Shown here one piece after another: positions 8,637-16,881 of a DNA stretch of 28,204 nucleotides. The DNA is from CBIFWW01 sp966186435 (GTDB lineage: Bacteria > Pseudomonadota > Gammaproteobacteria > Enterobacterales > Enterobacteriaceae), in NCBI GenBank assembly GCA_966186435.1, contig CBIFWW010000028.1:1-28204 (forward strand). The letters run 5' to 3'. How positions within the stretch are numbered: the stretch's first letter is position 1; each line of letters starts with the position of its first letter. The notes beneath the pieces are model-generated. The model made no database searches. It saw nothing but the letters and a program-made list of their open reading frames with translations, and was not told the origin of the DNA. The position numbers and the translations under genes are program-made.

Positions 8637-9980
8637 ATGATTAAGATAAAAAAAGGGCTTAACCTGCCAATTGCGGGGGCTGCCGCACAGGACATCGAAG
8701 ACGGCCCTTCGCTGCATAGCGTTGCCATCCTTGGCGAAGAGTACGTAGGGATGCGGCCTTCGATGTTGATCACTGAAGGGGAGCTGGTTCGTAAAGGCCA
8801 ACCTCTTTTTGAAGATAAAACCAACCCTGGGGTGCGCTTTACCGCGCCGGTTAGCGGGCGTATCACCGCCATTAACCGCGGTGAACGCCGGGTACTGCAA
8901 TCGGTGGTGATCACGCCGGAAGGTGACGATCACATCACCTTTACGCGTCATCAGCCCCAGGATTTAGCCGAACTTTCTCGGGAAGCTGTCGAGCAACAGC
9001 TGTTAGACTCCGGCCTGTGGGTGGCGCTGCGCACCCGGCCTTTCAGTAAGATTCCACGCCCAGGCACCCAGCCTGCGGCCATTTTTGTTACCGCGATGGA
9101 CACTCGCCCGCTGGCGGCCGATCCCCAGCCTATTATTGCGGCTCGCCGTGCGGAGTTTGATGCCGGGCTGGCTGTGCTGACGCGCCTGACTGAAGGCCGG
9201 GTGCACGTTTGCCAGGCTTCCGGTGGCACTTTGGGCGGCCATCCTCAGAGCCAGGTTAACTTTAACGAGTTTGCCGGCCCTCATCCGGCAGGGCTACCGG
9301 GTACCCATATTCACTTCCTGTCGCCAGTCAGCCTGCATAAGCAGGTATGGCACTTAAATTACCAAGATGTGATTGCCATTGGTCACTTGTTCCTGACGGG
9401 GGAACTCGATAACTCCCGGGTGATTGCGCTAGTGGGGCCGCAGGTGACTCGTCCACGGCTGGTTCGCACACTGTTAGGCGCTTCTGTTGACGATCTCACC
9501 CAAGGCGCGCTGGCAGAGGGCGAAAACCGGGTGATTTCCGGCTGTGTGCTGGCTGGGGCTGTTGCCAGCGGGCCACACGCATGGTTAGGCCGTTACGACC
9601 TGCAAATCACTGTATTAAAAGAAGGGCGCGAGCAGGAGCTGTTTGGCTGGGTGATGCCAGGGAGCGACAAATACTCCTTAACCCGTACCACATTGGGCCA
9701 CTTCTTCAAGCATAAGCTGTTCTCCTTCACCACCACGACCCACGGCGGTGAGCGCGCGATGGTGCCGATCGGCAGCTATGAACGGGTGATGCCGCTGGAC
9801 ATCATTGCCACCCCATTGCTGCGGGATCTGCTGGTGGGCGATACCGATAGCGCCCAGGCCTTAGGCTGCCTGGAGCTGGATGAAGAAGACCTGGCGCTCT
9901 GTACTTACGTGTGCCCAGGTAAATATGAATATGGCGCGGCGCTACGTAGCGTGTTGGCCCGTATTGAGCAGGAAGGATAA
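8637..9980 (+). CDS. nqrA: Na+-translocating NADH:quinone reductase subunit A
   Basis: A 447-residue subunit of the Na+-NQR complex, which oxidises NADH, reduces ubiquinone and pumps sodium out across the inner membrane. NqrA is the peripheral, cytoplasm-facing subunit without cofactors or transmembrane helices. The start MIKIKKGLNLPIAG and the blocks EEYVGMRPSM, NPGVRFTAPVSG and VLQSVVITPEG match the Vibrio NqrA N-terminus well. No good Shine-Dalgarno sequence is visible upstream of the ATG (GTGCGAACCTT), which is odd for the first gene of a highly translated operon, but protein similarity fixes the start. The next gene begins 3 nt after the stop. Confidence 0.95.
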   Translation: MIKIKKGLNLPIAGAAAQDIEDGPSLHSVAILGEEYVGMRPSMLITEGELVRKGQPLFEDKTNPGVRFTAPVSGRITAINRGERRVLQSVVITPEGDDHITFTRHQPQDLAELSREAVEQQLLDSGLWVALRTRPFSKIPRPGTQPAAIFVTAMDTRPLAADPQPIIAARRAEFDAGLAVLTRLTEGRVHVCQASGGTLGGHPQSQVNFNEFAGPHPAGLPGTHIHFLSPVSLHKQVWHLNYQDVIAIGHLFLTGELDNSRVIALVGPQVTRPRLVRTLLGASVDDLTQGALAEGENRVISGCVLAGAVASGPHAWLGRYDLQITVLKEGREQELFGWVMPGSDKYSLTRTTLGHFFKHKLFSFTTTTHGGERAMVPIGSYERVMPLDIIATPLLRDLLVGDTDSAQALGCLELDEEDLALCTYVCPGKYEYGAALRSVLARIEQEG

Positions 9981-9983
9981 GCC

Positions 9984-11222
9984 ATGGGCCTGAAATCCCT
10001 GATCCACAAACTGGAGCCGCACTTTACCGAGGGCGGCAAGTTTGCCAAGTATTACCCGCTGTTTGAAGCCACCGCTACCGTGTTTTACACCCCGGGGCAG
10101 GTGACACGCGGCGGGGCGCATGTGCGCGATGCCATCGATCTGAAGCGTTTGATGATCCTGGTGTGGTTTGCGGTGTTCCCGGCCATGTTCTGGGGCATGT
10201 ATAACGTTGGGCAACAGGCGATTCCTGCCTTAAGCCATCTTCAGGCATCCGGCCAGCTTGAGCAGGCCATCAACGGTGATTGGCACTACCAACTGGCCCA
10301 ACTGCTGGGCGTGGATCTCACGGCGACCAGCGGTTGGTTTAGCATGATGTCCCTGGGGGCCATCTACTTCCTGCCAATCTACCTGACGGTGTTCCTGGTG
10401 GGCGGTTTCTGGGAAGTGCTCTTTGCCATCGTGCGTAAGCACGAGATCAATGAAGGCTTCTTTGTTACTTCCATTTTGTTCGCCCTGATTGTGCCGCCTA
10501 CGTTGCCACTGTGGCAGGCGGCGATGGGGATAAGCTTCGGTGTGGTGATTGCCAAAGAGCTGTTTGGCGGTACTGGGCGTAACTTCCTCAACCCGGCGTT
10601 GGCTGGCCGTGCATTTTTATTCTTCGCTTACCCGGCGCAAATCTCCGGGGACTTGGTGTGGACTGCCGCCGATGGTTTCTCTGGCGCTACGCCGTTGGGC
10701 CAATGGTCCAGTCAGGGGCAGGCCGGTCTGGTCAATGTCATCAGCGGGCAACCAATTAGCTGGTGGGATGCCTTTATGGGCAACATCCCTGGCTCCATCG
10801 GCGAAGTTTCTACCCTGATGATTCTGTTAGGCGGGGCCATTATTCTGTTTGGCCGTGTGGCCTCGTGGCGCATTGTTGCCGGGGTGATGCTGGGGATGTT
10901 CGCCAGTGCCACCCTGTTTAACCTGATTGGTTCAGATACTAACCCAATGTTTGCCATGCCGTGGTATTGGCATCTGGTGCTGGGTGGCTTTGCCTTCGGG
11001 ATGATGTTTATGGCGACTGACCCGGTTTCTGCTTCCTTTACCAATAAAGGGAAATGGTGGTACGGGGCGCTGATTGGCGTGATGTGCGTGCTGATCCGCG
11101 TGGTTAACCCGGCATATCCGGAAGGGATGATGCTGGCGATCCTGTTTGCCAACCTGTTCGCGCCGCTGTTTGACTACCTGGTGGTGCAGGCCAACATCAA
11201 GCGGAGGAAGTCCCGTGTCTGA
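9984..11222 (+). CDS. nqrB: Na+-translocating NADH:quinone reductase subunit B
   Basis: A 412-residue integral membrane subunit with about ten hydrophobic helices, homologous to RnfD. It carries a covalently bound FMN and riboflavin and forms the core of the sodium channel. The flavinylation motif SGAT is present in DGFSGATPLGQ, with Thr236 at exactly the residue number known for Vibrio cholerae NqrB. The motif GGTGRNFLNPALAGRAF is also characteristic. A GGAAGG ribosome-binding site lies before the ATG. The 3' end overlaps the nqrC start by 8 nt, which suggests translational coupling. Confidence 0.96.
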   Translation: MGLKSLIHKLEPHFTEGGKFAKYYPLFEATATVFYTPGQVTRGGAHVRDAIDLKRLMILVWFAVFPAMFWGMYNVGQQAIPALSHLQASGQLEQAINGDWHYQLAQLLGVDLTATSGWFSMMSLGAIYFLPIYLTVFLVGGFWEVLFAIVRKHEINEGFFVTSILFALIVPPTLPLWQAAMGISFGVVIAKELFGGTGRNFLNPALAGRAFLFFAYPAQISGDLVWTAADGFSGATPLGQWSSQGQAGLVNVISGQPISWWDAFMGNIPGSIGEVSTLMILLGGAIILFGRVASWRIVAGVMLGMFASATLFNLIGSDTNPMFAMPWYWHLVLGGFAFGMMFMATDPVSASFTNKGKWWYGALIGVMCVLIRVVNPAYPEGMMLAILFANLFAPLFDYLVVQANIKRRKSRV

Positions 11223-12009
11223 GAATCGTTCTAAGGAAAGTACCGGCAAAACTATGCTGGTGGTGCTGATCCTGTGCCTAGTGTGCTCTGTGGTTGTCGC
11301 CGGGTCGGCGGTGGGGCTAAAGCCGATTCAGGAACAGCAAAAGCGGTTGGATAAACAACGCAATATTCTGGATGTGGCGGGGCTGCTGGAGCCGGGAATG
11401 TCTGGTGAAGCGGTGCAGGAAGTGTATCAGCAGCGGGTGATCCCGAAGCTGGTCGACCTGGCGACGGGCAAGGTGCTGGATAAAGACCCTGCTAACTTTG
11501 ACAGTGTCTCGGCGGTCAAAGATCCGCAGCAAAGCATCAATCTGACGCCTGAGCAGGATAAAGCCGGGATCCGCAAGCGGGCTAATCTGGCGGAAATCTA
11601 CTTGATCCGCGGTGCGCAGAATCAGGTGCAGGAGCTGGTGTTACCGGTCTATGGCAAAGGCCTGTGGTCGATGATGTATGCCTTTGTGGCGCTACAGCCG
11701 GATGGCCGTACCGTCAAGGGCATCACCTATTACGACCAGGGGGAAACCCCGGGGCTGGGTGGTGAAATTGAAAACCCGGCATGGCGTAGCAAGTGGGTGG
11801 GTAAACAATTGCTGGATGAGACTGGCAAACCAGCGATTCATCTCGCTAAAGGCGGGGCCAATCCGAACGATCCCCATGGGGTTGACGGTTTATCCGGTGC
11901 CACGTTAACCGCGAATGGTGTACAGCACAGTTTTGATTTCTGGCTTGGGGATATGGGCTTTGGCCCGTTCCTGAAGCAAGTCCGAGAAGGAGCGCTCAAC
12001 AATGGCTGA
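11215..12009 (+). CDS. nqrC: Na+-translocating NADH:quinone reductase subunit C
   Basis: A 264-residue subunit homologous to RnfG, with one N-terminal membrane anchor (about residues 11-30) and a periplasmic FMN-binding domain. The covalent-FMN motif SGATLT is present in VDGLSGATLTANG; the acceptor is Thr230 counted from the GTG start (Thr225 in V. cholerae). I chose the GTG at 11215 because GGAGG lies 7 nt upstream and the protein then begins VSENRSKESTGKT, as expected before the membrane helix. A start at 11146 would only re-read nqrB in another frame. It overlaps nqrD by 8 nt. Confidence 0.95.
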   Translation: MSENRSKESTGKTMLVVLILCLVCSVVVAGSAVGLKPIQEQQKRLDKQRNILDVAGLLEPGMSGEAVQEVYQQRVIPKLVDLATGKVLDKDPANFDSVSAVKDPQQSINLTPEQDKAGIRKRANLAEIYLIRGAQNQVQELVLPVYGKGLWSMMYAFVALQPDGRTVKGITYYDQGETPGLGGEIENPAWRSKWVGKQLLDETGKPAIHLAKGGANPNDPHGVDGLSGATLTANGVQHSFDFWLGDMGFGPFLKQVREGALNNG

Positions 12010-12640
12010 GATGGGCAATATTAAAGAGTTAAAACGGGTACTGGTAAACCCGCTGGTCAACAACAACCCGATTGCCCTCCAGGTGCTGGGCGTCTGCTCC
12101 GCTCTGGCGGTAACCACCAAGCTGGAAACGGCGCTGGTGATGACGATTGCGGTAACGCTGGTGGTGGCATTTTCCAACCTGTTCATTTCGCTGATCCGCC
12201 ATCACATTCCTAATAGCGTGAGGATCATCGTCCAAATGGCGATCATCGCCTCTCTGGTGATCGTAGTGGATCAGCTGCTGCGGGCCTTTGCCTTTGAAAT
12301 CTCAAAGCAGCTTTCGGTGTTTGTTGGCCTGATCATCACCAACTGTATCGTCATGGGCCGGGCAGAAGCCTACGCCATGAAGTCCCCGCCGCTGGCGAGC
12401 TTTGTGGATGGTATCGGCAACGGTCTGGGCTACGGGGCGATCCTGCTATTGGTGGGCTTCCTGCGTGAGTTCTTCGGTAGCGGTAAACTGCTTGGCGTCA
12501 CCGTATTGCAGACGGTTCAGAACGGCGGCTGGTATCAGCCAAACGGCCTGTTCCTGCTGGCACCCAGTGCCTTCTTTATCATTGGCTTGTTGATTTGGGC
12601 ACTGCGTACCTGGCGTCCGGATCAGCAGGAAGAGGAGTAA
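12002..12640 (+). CDS. nqrD: Na+-translocating NADH:quinone reductase subunit D
   Basis: A 212-residue, six-helix membrane protein of the NqrDE/RnfAE family. With NqrE it holds a [2Fe-2S] cluster at the centre of the membrane that passes electrons to the NqrC flavin. The two ligand cysteines sit in the pseudo-symmetrical motifs GVCSALAVTTK and ITNCIVMGRAEAYA. The start overlaps the end of nqrC, with GAGAAGGAGC as ribosome-binding site; nqrE follows after 3 nt. Confidence 0.95.
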   Translation: MAEMGNIKELKRVLVNPLVNNNPIALQVLGVCSALAVTTKLETALVMTIAVTLVVAFSNLFISLIRHHIPNSVRIIVQMAIIASLVIVVDQLLRAFAFEISKQLSVFVGLIITNCIVMGRAEAYAMKSPPLASFVDGIGNGLGYGAILLLVGFLREFFGSGKLLGVTVLQTVQNGGWYQPNGLFLLAPSAFFIIGLLIWALRTWRPDQQEEE

Positions 12641-12643
12641 CCC

Positions 12644-13243
12644 GTGATAGCCCACTATCTGAGCCTGTTTGTCCGGGCAGTTTTTGTTGAAAACATGGCG
12701 TTAGCCTTCTTCCTCGGGATGTGTACCTTCCTCGCGGTATCCAAAAAAGTCTCAACCGCCTTTGGCCTGGGAATTGCGGTGACCGTGGTGCTGGGGCTGG
12801 CTGTACCGATCAATAACCTGGTCTATAACCTGGTGCTGCGTGATGGTGCCATTATGGCCGGGGTAGATCTGAGCTTCCTTAACTTCATCACATTTATCGG
12901 CGTGATTGCAGCATTGGTGCAAATCCTGGAGATGATCCTCGATCGCTATTTCCCGGCGCTGTATAACGCCTTAGGGATCTTCCTGCCACTGATCGCCGTG
13001 AACTGCGCCATCTTTGGTGGGGTGTCGTTTATGGTGCAGCGTGATTACAACTTCCCGGAATCCATTGTCTACGGCATTGGTTCCGGTATTGGCTGGATGC
13101 TGGCGATTGTGGCCCTGGCGGGCCTGCGTGAGAAGATGAAATACGCCAATGTGCCTGGCGGTTTGCGTGGCCTGGGTATCACCTTCATTACCACCGGCCT
13201 GATGGCGTTAGGCTTTATGTCTTTCTCCGGCGTGCAGCTTTAA
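12644..13243 (+). CDS. nqrE: Na+-translocating NADH:quinone reductase subunit E
   Basis: A 199-residue, six-helix membrane partner of NqrD, inserted with opposite topology. The cluster-ligand cysteines are in GMCTFLAVSKK and AVNCAIFGGVSF. The GTG start at 12644 is preceded by AGAGGAG and gives MIAHYLSLFVRAVFVENMAL, matching the start of known NqrE proteins. The sequence ends at the usual family length. Confidence 0.95.
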   Translation: MIAHYLSLFVRAVFVENMALAFFLGMCTFLAVSKKVSTAFGLGIAVTVVLGLAVPINNLVYNLVLRDGAIMAGVDLSFLNFITFIGVIAALVQILEMILDRYFPALYNALGIFLPLIAVNCAIFGGVSFMVQRDYNFPESIVYGIGSGIGWMLAIVALAGLREKMKYANVPGGLRGLGITFITTGLMALGFMSFSGVQL

Positions 13244-13255
13244 GGACGAACACAC

Positions 13256-14479
13256 ATGGAAATTATTCTGGGCGTGGTGATGTTCACGCTAATAGTGCTG
13301 GTGCTCTCCGCGCTGATTCTGTTTGCCAAATCCAAACTGGTGAACGCCGGGGATGTGCTGATTGAGATTAACGGCGAGGCCGATAAGCAGTTCCATACCC
13401 CTGCCGGGGATAAGCTGCTTAACACGCTTTCCAGCCAGGGGATTTTTGTCTCCTCGGCCTGCGGCGGCGGTGGCTCCTGCGGGCAGTGTAAGGTACACGT
13501 GAAGTCTGGCGGTGGGGATATTCTGCCGACGGAGCTTTCCCATATCACCAAGCGCGAGGCCCGCGAAGGTTGCCGTCTTGCGTGCCAGGTGGCCGTGAAG
13601 CACGATATGAAAATCGAGCTGCCGGAGGAGATCTTCGGCGTCAAAAAGTGGGAGTGCGAGGTTATCTCTAACGATAATCAGGCCACCTTTATCAAAGAGC
13701 TGAAGCTGCGCATTCCCGATGGTGAAGTAGTGCCGTTCCGCGCCGGGGGCTACATCCAGATTGAATGCCCGCCTTACGCCGTGGATTATGCGGACTTCGA
13801 TGTACCGGATGAATACCGGGCAGACTGGGATAAATTTAATTTATTCCGCTTTAAGTCCGTGGTGACCGAACCCTGTGTACGTGCCTACTCCATGGCGAAC
13901 TACCCCGATGAAAAGGGGCTGATCATGCTTAATGTGCGTATCGCCACGCCGCCACCGGCACTGCCTGATGCGCCGCCGGGGATTATGTCCTCTTATATCT
14001 GGTCTCTTAAGCCGGGTGATAAGGTGACAATTTCCGGGCCATTTGGTGAATTCTTTGCCAAAGATACCGATGCAGAAATGGTGTTTATCGGCGGCGGGGC
14101 AGGGATGGCGCCAATGCGTTCCCATATCTTTGATCAGCTGAAACGACTGAGTTCTAAACGTAAAATTAGCTTCTGGTATGGCGCCCGCTCACTGCGGGAA
14201 ATGTTCTATCAGGATGAGTTTGAACAATTAGCCCGGGATAACCCGAACTTCAGCTTCCACATTGCGCTCTCTGAACCGCTACCGGAGGATAACTGGACCG
14301 GTTACACCGGCTTTATACATAATGTTCTGTATGAGAACTATCTGCGGGATCACGCGGCACCGGAGGACTGTGAGTTCTATATGTGTGGGCCGCCGATGAT
14401 GAATGCCGCGGTGATCAAAATGCTCAACGACTGTGGCGTAGAGCCAGAAAACATCCTGCTGGATGACTTTGGGGGGTGA
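13256..14479 (+). CDS. nqrF: Na+-translocating NADH:quinone reductase subunit F
   Basis: A 407-residue subunit where NADH enters the complex. It has an N-terminal membrane helix (about 3-23) and then a plant-type ferredoxin domain with [2Fe-2S] ligands Cys69, Cys75, Cys78 and Cys110 in ACGGGGSCGQC and GCRLACQV. A ferredoxin-reductase module follows: the FAD motif RAYSMANYP, the NADH-binding GGGAGMAPMRSHIFDQL, and the C-terminal MCGPPMMNAAV. The last residues, LLDDFGG, match the family. No residue known to be essential is missing. nqrM follows after 4 nt, with no apbE gene between them. Confidence 0.96.
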   Translation: MEIILGVVMFTLIVLVLSALILFAKSKLVNAGDVLIEINGEADKQFHTPAGDKLLNTLSSQGIFVSSACGGGGSCGQCKVHVKSGGGDILPTELSHITKREAREGCRLACQVAVKHDMKIELPEEIFGVKKWECEVISNDNQATFIKELKLRIPDGEVVPFRAGGYIQIECPPYAVDYADFDVPDEYRADWDKFNLFRFKSVVTEPCVRAYSMANYPDEKGLIMLNVRIATPPPALPDAPPGIMSSYIWSLKPGDKVTISGPFGEFFAKDTDAEMVFIGGGAGMAPMRSHIFDQLKRLSSKRKISFWYGARSLREMFYQDEFEQLARDNPNFSFHIALSEPLPEDNWTGYTGFIHNVLYENYLRDHAAPEDCEFYMCGPPMMNAAVIKMLNDCGVEPENILLDDFGG

Positions 14480-14483
14480 TAGC

Positions 14484-14696
14484 GTGATTGTGGTTTTTTT
14501 GGCGACCTTTGCCATCTTCGTGATGGTGGTTTTTGGGATGTCCTTAGGGTTCCTGGTGAAGCGCCGCAGCCTGCAAGGCAGCTGTGGTGGCATCGCTAAC
14601 CTGGGAATCGAAAAGGTCTGCAAATGCCCAACGCCGTGCCCGGCGCGTAAAAAGCGTATGGCGGCTGAGGCCGCCCGCCACGGCCGTATCTTATAA
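14484..14696 (+). CDS. nqrM: Na+-NQR maturation protein NqrM
   Basis: A 70-residue protein of the DUF539/NqrM family, required in Vibrio for maturation of Na+-NQR and probably for delivering iron to the NqrD/NqrE centre. It has a single N-terminal membrane helix (about 3-23) followed by a cysteine-rich tail: GSCGGIANLG, then KVCKCPTPCPARKK, giving the four conserved cysteines. I chose the GTG at 14484 because the protein then starts at the membrane helix and the codon follows nqrF by 4 nt, with GGGGGG upstream. It is the last gene of the operon, ending before a strong terminator. Confidence 0.9.
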   Translation: MIVVFLATFAIFVMVVFGMSLGFLVKRRSLQGSCGGIANLGIEKVCKCPTPCPARKKRMAAEAARHGRIL

Positions 14697-14729
14697 AACG
14701 CGATCTTTACTTTGCGGGTGAATAGAAAG

Positions 14730-14755
14730 CCGGGCCTGAATGGCCCGGTTTTTTT
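14730..14755 (+). terminator. Terminator of the nqr operon
   Basis: A perfect 7-bp stem (CCGGGCC, loop TGAAT, GGCCCGG) is followed by nine T residues. It lies 33 nt after nqrM and its T-run touches the stop codon of the convergent gene. Confidence 0.92.
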
Positions 14756-15626
14756 ATTTTTGTGCCAGATAGCTTCTAAACGCTGCCGGGGAATTCACCA
14801 TTACTCCATCGGCCCCTAAATTAACGGCCTGCTGATACTCTTCCGGTTTATTGATACCAAAAAGGATCACCTCTGATTGACCCTGCGCGCGGAAACAATC
14901 CATCGCTTCTTTATCCCAGGTTAATGTCGCCGGGGAAACGCCCTCGCCCAGGGTGAACTTTTCCACCACCTCCACCTTTCGAGCCAATTCGAGGCCAAAC
15001 CACAAATCCTGGTTTTTGTCCTCATTCAGTGGGCACTGGTGGGTGAGAGAAACATTGGCCAGCAAGGTGCGGGTTTGGGTACGGCTAACAAAGCGGGGGA
15101 TCTGGGCGGGTAAGGCTTCCAGATATTTATCCTCAGTAGAATAGACCCGCACCCGCGCTAAACTTTTGGTTTGCTTCAGGACACTCATCAACTGTTTACC
15201 CTGGGTGGCCGGGTCCGCATCAGGGGACTTCAAGTCCAGATAGAAAAAGGCTTTGGGGAAGGCCTCAAGGGCTGACTGCAAGGTTGGTAGCGTGGTGGCC
15301 GTCCCCTCCCATTTTTGACCATCCTTTCGCCATTTCTCACCGGTGTTCAATTGCGTAAGCTGGCGGGCTTTCATTCCCGAAACCGGGCCAATGCTGGATG
15401 TCAACGTGCTGAGGTCGCTTGGGCGATAGAGAACCGGTACACCGTCTTGGCTTATCTGAACCGTAACCCAGACGGCATCAGCCTTGTTCGCCAGGGCCAA
15501 ATGGATGGCTGGCAGGGTATTCTCCGGGGCATCCGCAGTACCAGCACGATGGGCGATAATTTGCGGGGCGGCCAGGGCTGGGGTAACAAAACTTGCCAGA
15601 AGCAGTGATAAATATAAGCTTTTCAT
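14754..15626 (-). CDS. Exported glycerophosphodiesterase-like protein with degenerate active site
   Basis: A 290-residue protein with a clear signal peptide (MKSLYLSLLLASFVTPALAA), so probably periplasmic. The fold is that of the GDPD (glycerophosphodiester phosphodiesterase) family: IAHRAGTADAPENTLPAI (about 24-41) keeps His26, Arg27 and Glu35. The next block aligns without gaps to GlpQ, yet the usual metal ligands Glu and Asp are Trp53 and Thr55, and the catalytic HD pair is Arg68-Pro69. Ordinary GDPD activity is therefore doubtful; it might bind a ligand or use another chemistry. The ATG is preceded by AAGGAA. It is convergent with the nqr operon and divergent from dinB. I do not assign a gene symbol. 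Confidence 0.85.
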   Translation of the reverse strand: MKSLYLSLLLASFVTPALAAPQIIAHRAGTADAPENTLPAIHLALANKADAVWVTVQISQDGVPVLYRPSDLSTLTSSIGPVSGMKARQLTQLNTGEKWRKDGQKWEGTATTLPTLQSALEAFPKAFFYLDLKSPDADPATQGKQLMSVLKQTKSLARVRVYSTEDKYLEALPAQIPRFVSRTQTRTLLANVSLTHQCPLNEDKNQDLWFGLELARKVEVVEKFTLGEGVSPATLTWDKEAMDCFRAQGQSEVILFGINKPEEYQQAVNLGADGVMVNSPAAFRSYLAQK

Positions 15627-15749
15627 ATAGTAATTCCTTTTAAATAAATTTTATTTATGTATTTAAATCAACAGCTTACTCACTGTTATGTTTTACCACA
15701 TATTAGTTGAATGCTTAATCACACAATGTCAGCATGCCAGCCTTTGATA

Positions 15750-15769
15750 TACTGTTCACATATACAGTG
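15750..15769. promoter_or_regulatory. LexA (SOS) box of dinB
   Basis: TACTGTTCACATATACAGTG fits the LexA consensus: CTG and CAG separated by ten AT-rich bases. It ends 12 bp before the dinB start, so LexA should repress dinB until DNA damage. Confidence 0.9.
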
Positions 15770-15781
15770 TTGGTGGCCTTG

Positions 15782-16837
15782 ATGCGTAAAATCATTCATG
15801 TGGATATGGACTGCTTTTTTGCCGCGGTGGAAATGCGCGACAATCCAGCCTTGCGCGATATCCCCATAGCCATCGGTGGTAGCCGGGAGCGGCGCGGGGT
15901 CATCAGTACGGCTAATTATCCGGCACGCAAATATGGGGTGCGTAGCGCCATGCCCACCGGGATGGCCCTTAAACTGTGCCCCCATCTGACTTTACTGCCT
16001 GGCCGTTTTGAGGCTTATAAAGAAGCCTCCAGCCATATTCAGGCGATCTTCTCCCGCTACACTGCCCGCATTGAACCACTATCCCTGGATGAAGCTTACC
16101 TTGATGTTAGCGATAGCGATCTGTGCCACGGCTCTGCCACACTGATTGCTCGGGATATACGCCAGACCATCTTTAATGAGCTTAATCTGACGGCCTCCGC
16201 CGGGGTGGCCCCGATCAAATTCCTCGCCAAGATCGCCTCGGATCTCAATAAGCCTAACGGCCAGTATGTGATCACCCCTGAGGATGTGCCTGAGTTCCTG
16301 CGCACCCTGCCGCTGTCAAAAATACCTGGCGTGGGCAAAGTTTCTGCCGCCAAACTTGAGGCAATGGGGCTTCGCACCTGTGAAGATGTGCAGAAAAGTG
16401 ATTTAGCCCAGTTGCTGAAGCGGTTTGGGAAGTTTGGCCGGGTGTTATGGGAGCGCAGCAACGGCATTGACGAGCGGGAGATCGTAAGTGAGCGCTTACG
16501 TAAGTCCATTGGCGTGGAGCGCACTTTACTGGAGGACATTCACCACTGGCACGAATGCGAGGCGATTATTGAGCGGCTCTATCCAGAGCTAGAGCGCCGC
16601 CTGGCTAAGGTTAAGCCTGACCTGTTGATTGCCCGCCAGGGCGTTAAGATGAAGTTTAATGATTTCCAGCAGACCACTCAGGAGCATGTCTGGCCGATGT
16701 TGAACAAAGAGGATCTGCTAGCAACGGCCCGCAAATCCTGGGATGAACGCCGGGCTGAACGTGGGGTGCGATTAGTGGGGCTGCATGTCATGCTTTTAGA
16801 CCCGCAAATTGAACGCCAGCTGGTACTGGGGCTATAA
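15782..16837 (+). CDS. dinB: DNA polymerase IV (Y family)
   Basis: A 351-residue error-prone translesion polymerase, identical in length to E. coli DinB. Catalytic acidic residues are visible in HVDMDCFFAAVE (Asp8 plus main-chain contacts) and LSLDEAYLDV (the Asp-Glu pair near 103-104). The helix-hairpin-helix region KIPGVGKVSAAKLEAMG follows, and the C-terminus ends QLVLGL, the beta-clamp-binding peptide. I chose the ATG at 15782 because it matches the E. coli start. The in-frame ATG at 15734 would put the LexA operator inside the coding region. The gene stands alone between divergent gdpD-like and convergent pepD. Confidence 0.96.
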   Translation: MRKIIHVDMDCFFAAVEMRDNPALRDIPIAIGGSRERRGVISTANYPARKYGVRSAMPTGMALKLCPHLTLLPGRFEAYKEASSHIQAIFSRYTARIEPLSLDEAYLDVSDSDLCHGSATLIARDIRQTIFNELNLTASAGVAPIKFLAKIASDLNKPNGQYVITPEDVPEFLRTLPLSKIPGVGKVSAAKLEAMGLRTCEDVQKSDLAQLLKRFGKFGRVLWERSNGIDEREIVSERLRKSIGVERTLLEDIHHWHECEAIIERLYPELERRLAKVKPDLLIARQGVKMKFNDFQQTTQEHVWPMLNKEDLLATARKSWDERRAERGVRLVGLHVMLLDPQIERQLVLGL

Positions 16838-16838
16838 A

Positions 16839-16861
16839 AAGCCGGAGGTTTCCCCCGGCTT
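16839..16861. terminator. Hairpin between dinB and pepD
   Basis: AAGCCGG at 16839 pairs with CCGGCTT ending at 16861, and the inner GG/CC pairs extend the stem after one mismatch. It lies directly after the dinB stop and before the convergent pepD stop; A residues precede it, so it may serve pepD better than dinB. Confidence 0.65.
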
Positions 16862-16881
16862 AGCCACGCATAAGTAAGTGA

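Noticed and set aside
10712..11152. Long open frames antisense to nqrB and to other backbone genes
   Set aside because: They are mirrors of strongly conserved genes on the other strand and lack start signals.
15734..15781. Earlier in-frame ATG for dinB
   Set aside because: It would place the LexA box inside the coding region and add 16 residues absent from E. coli DinB.
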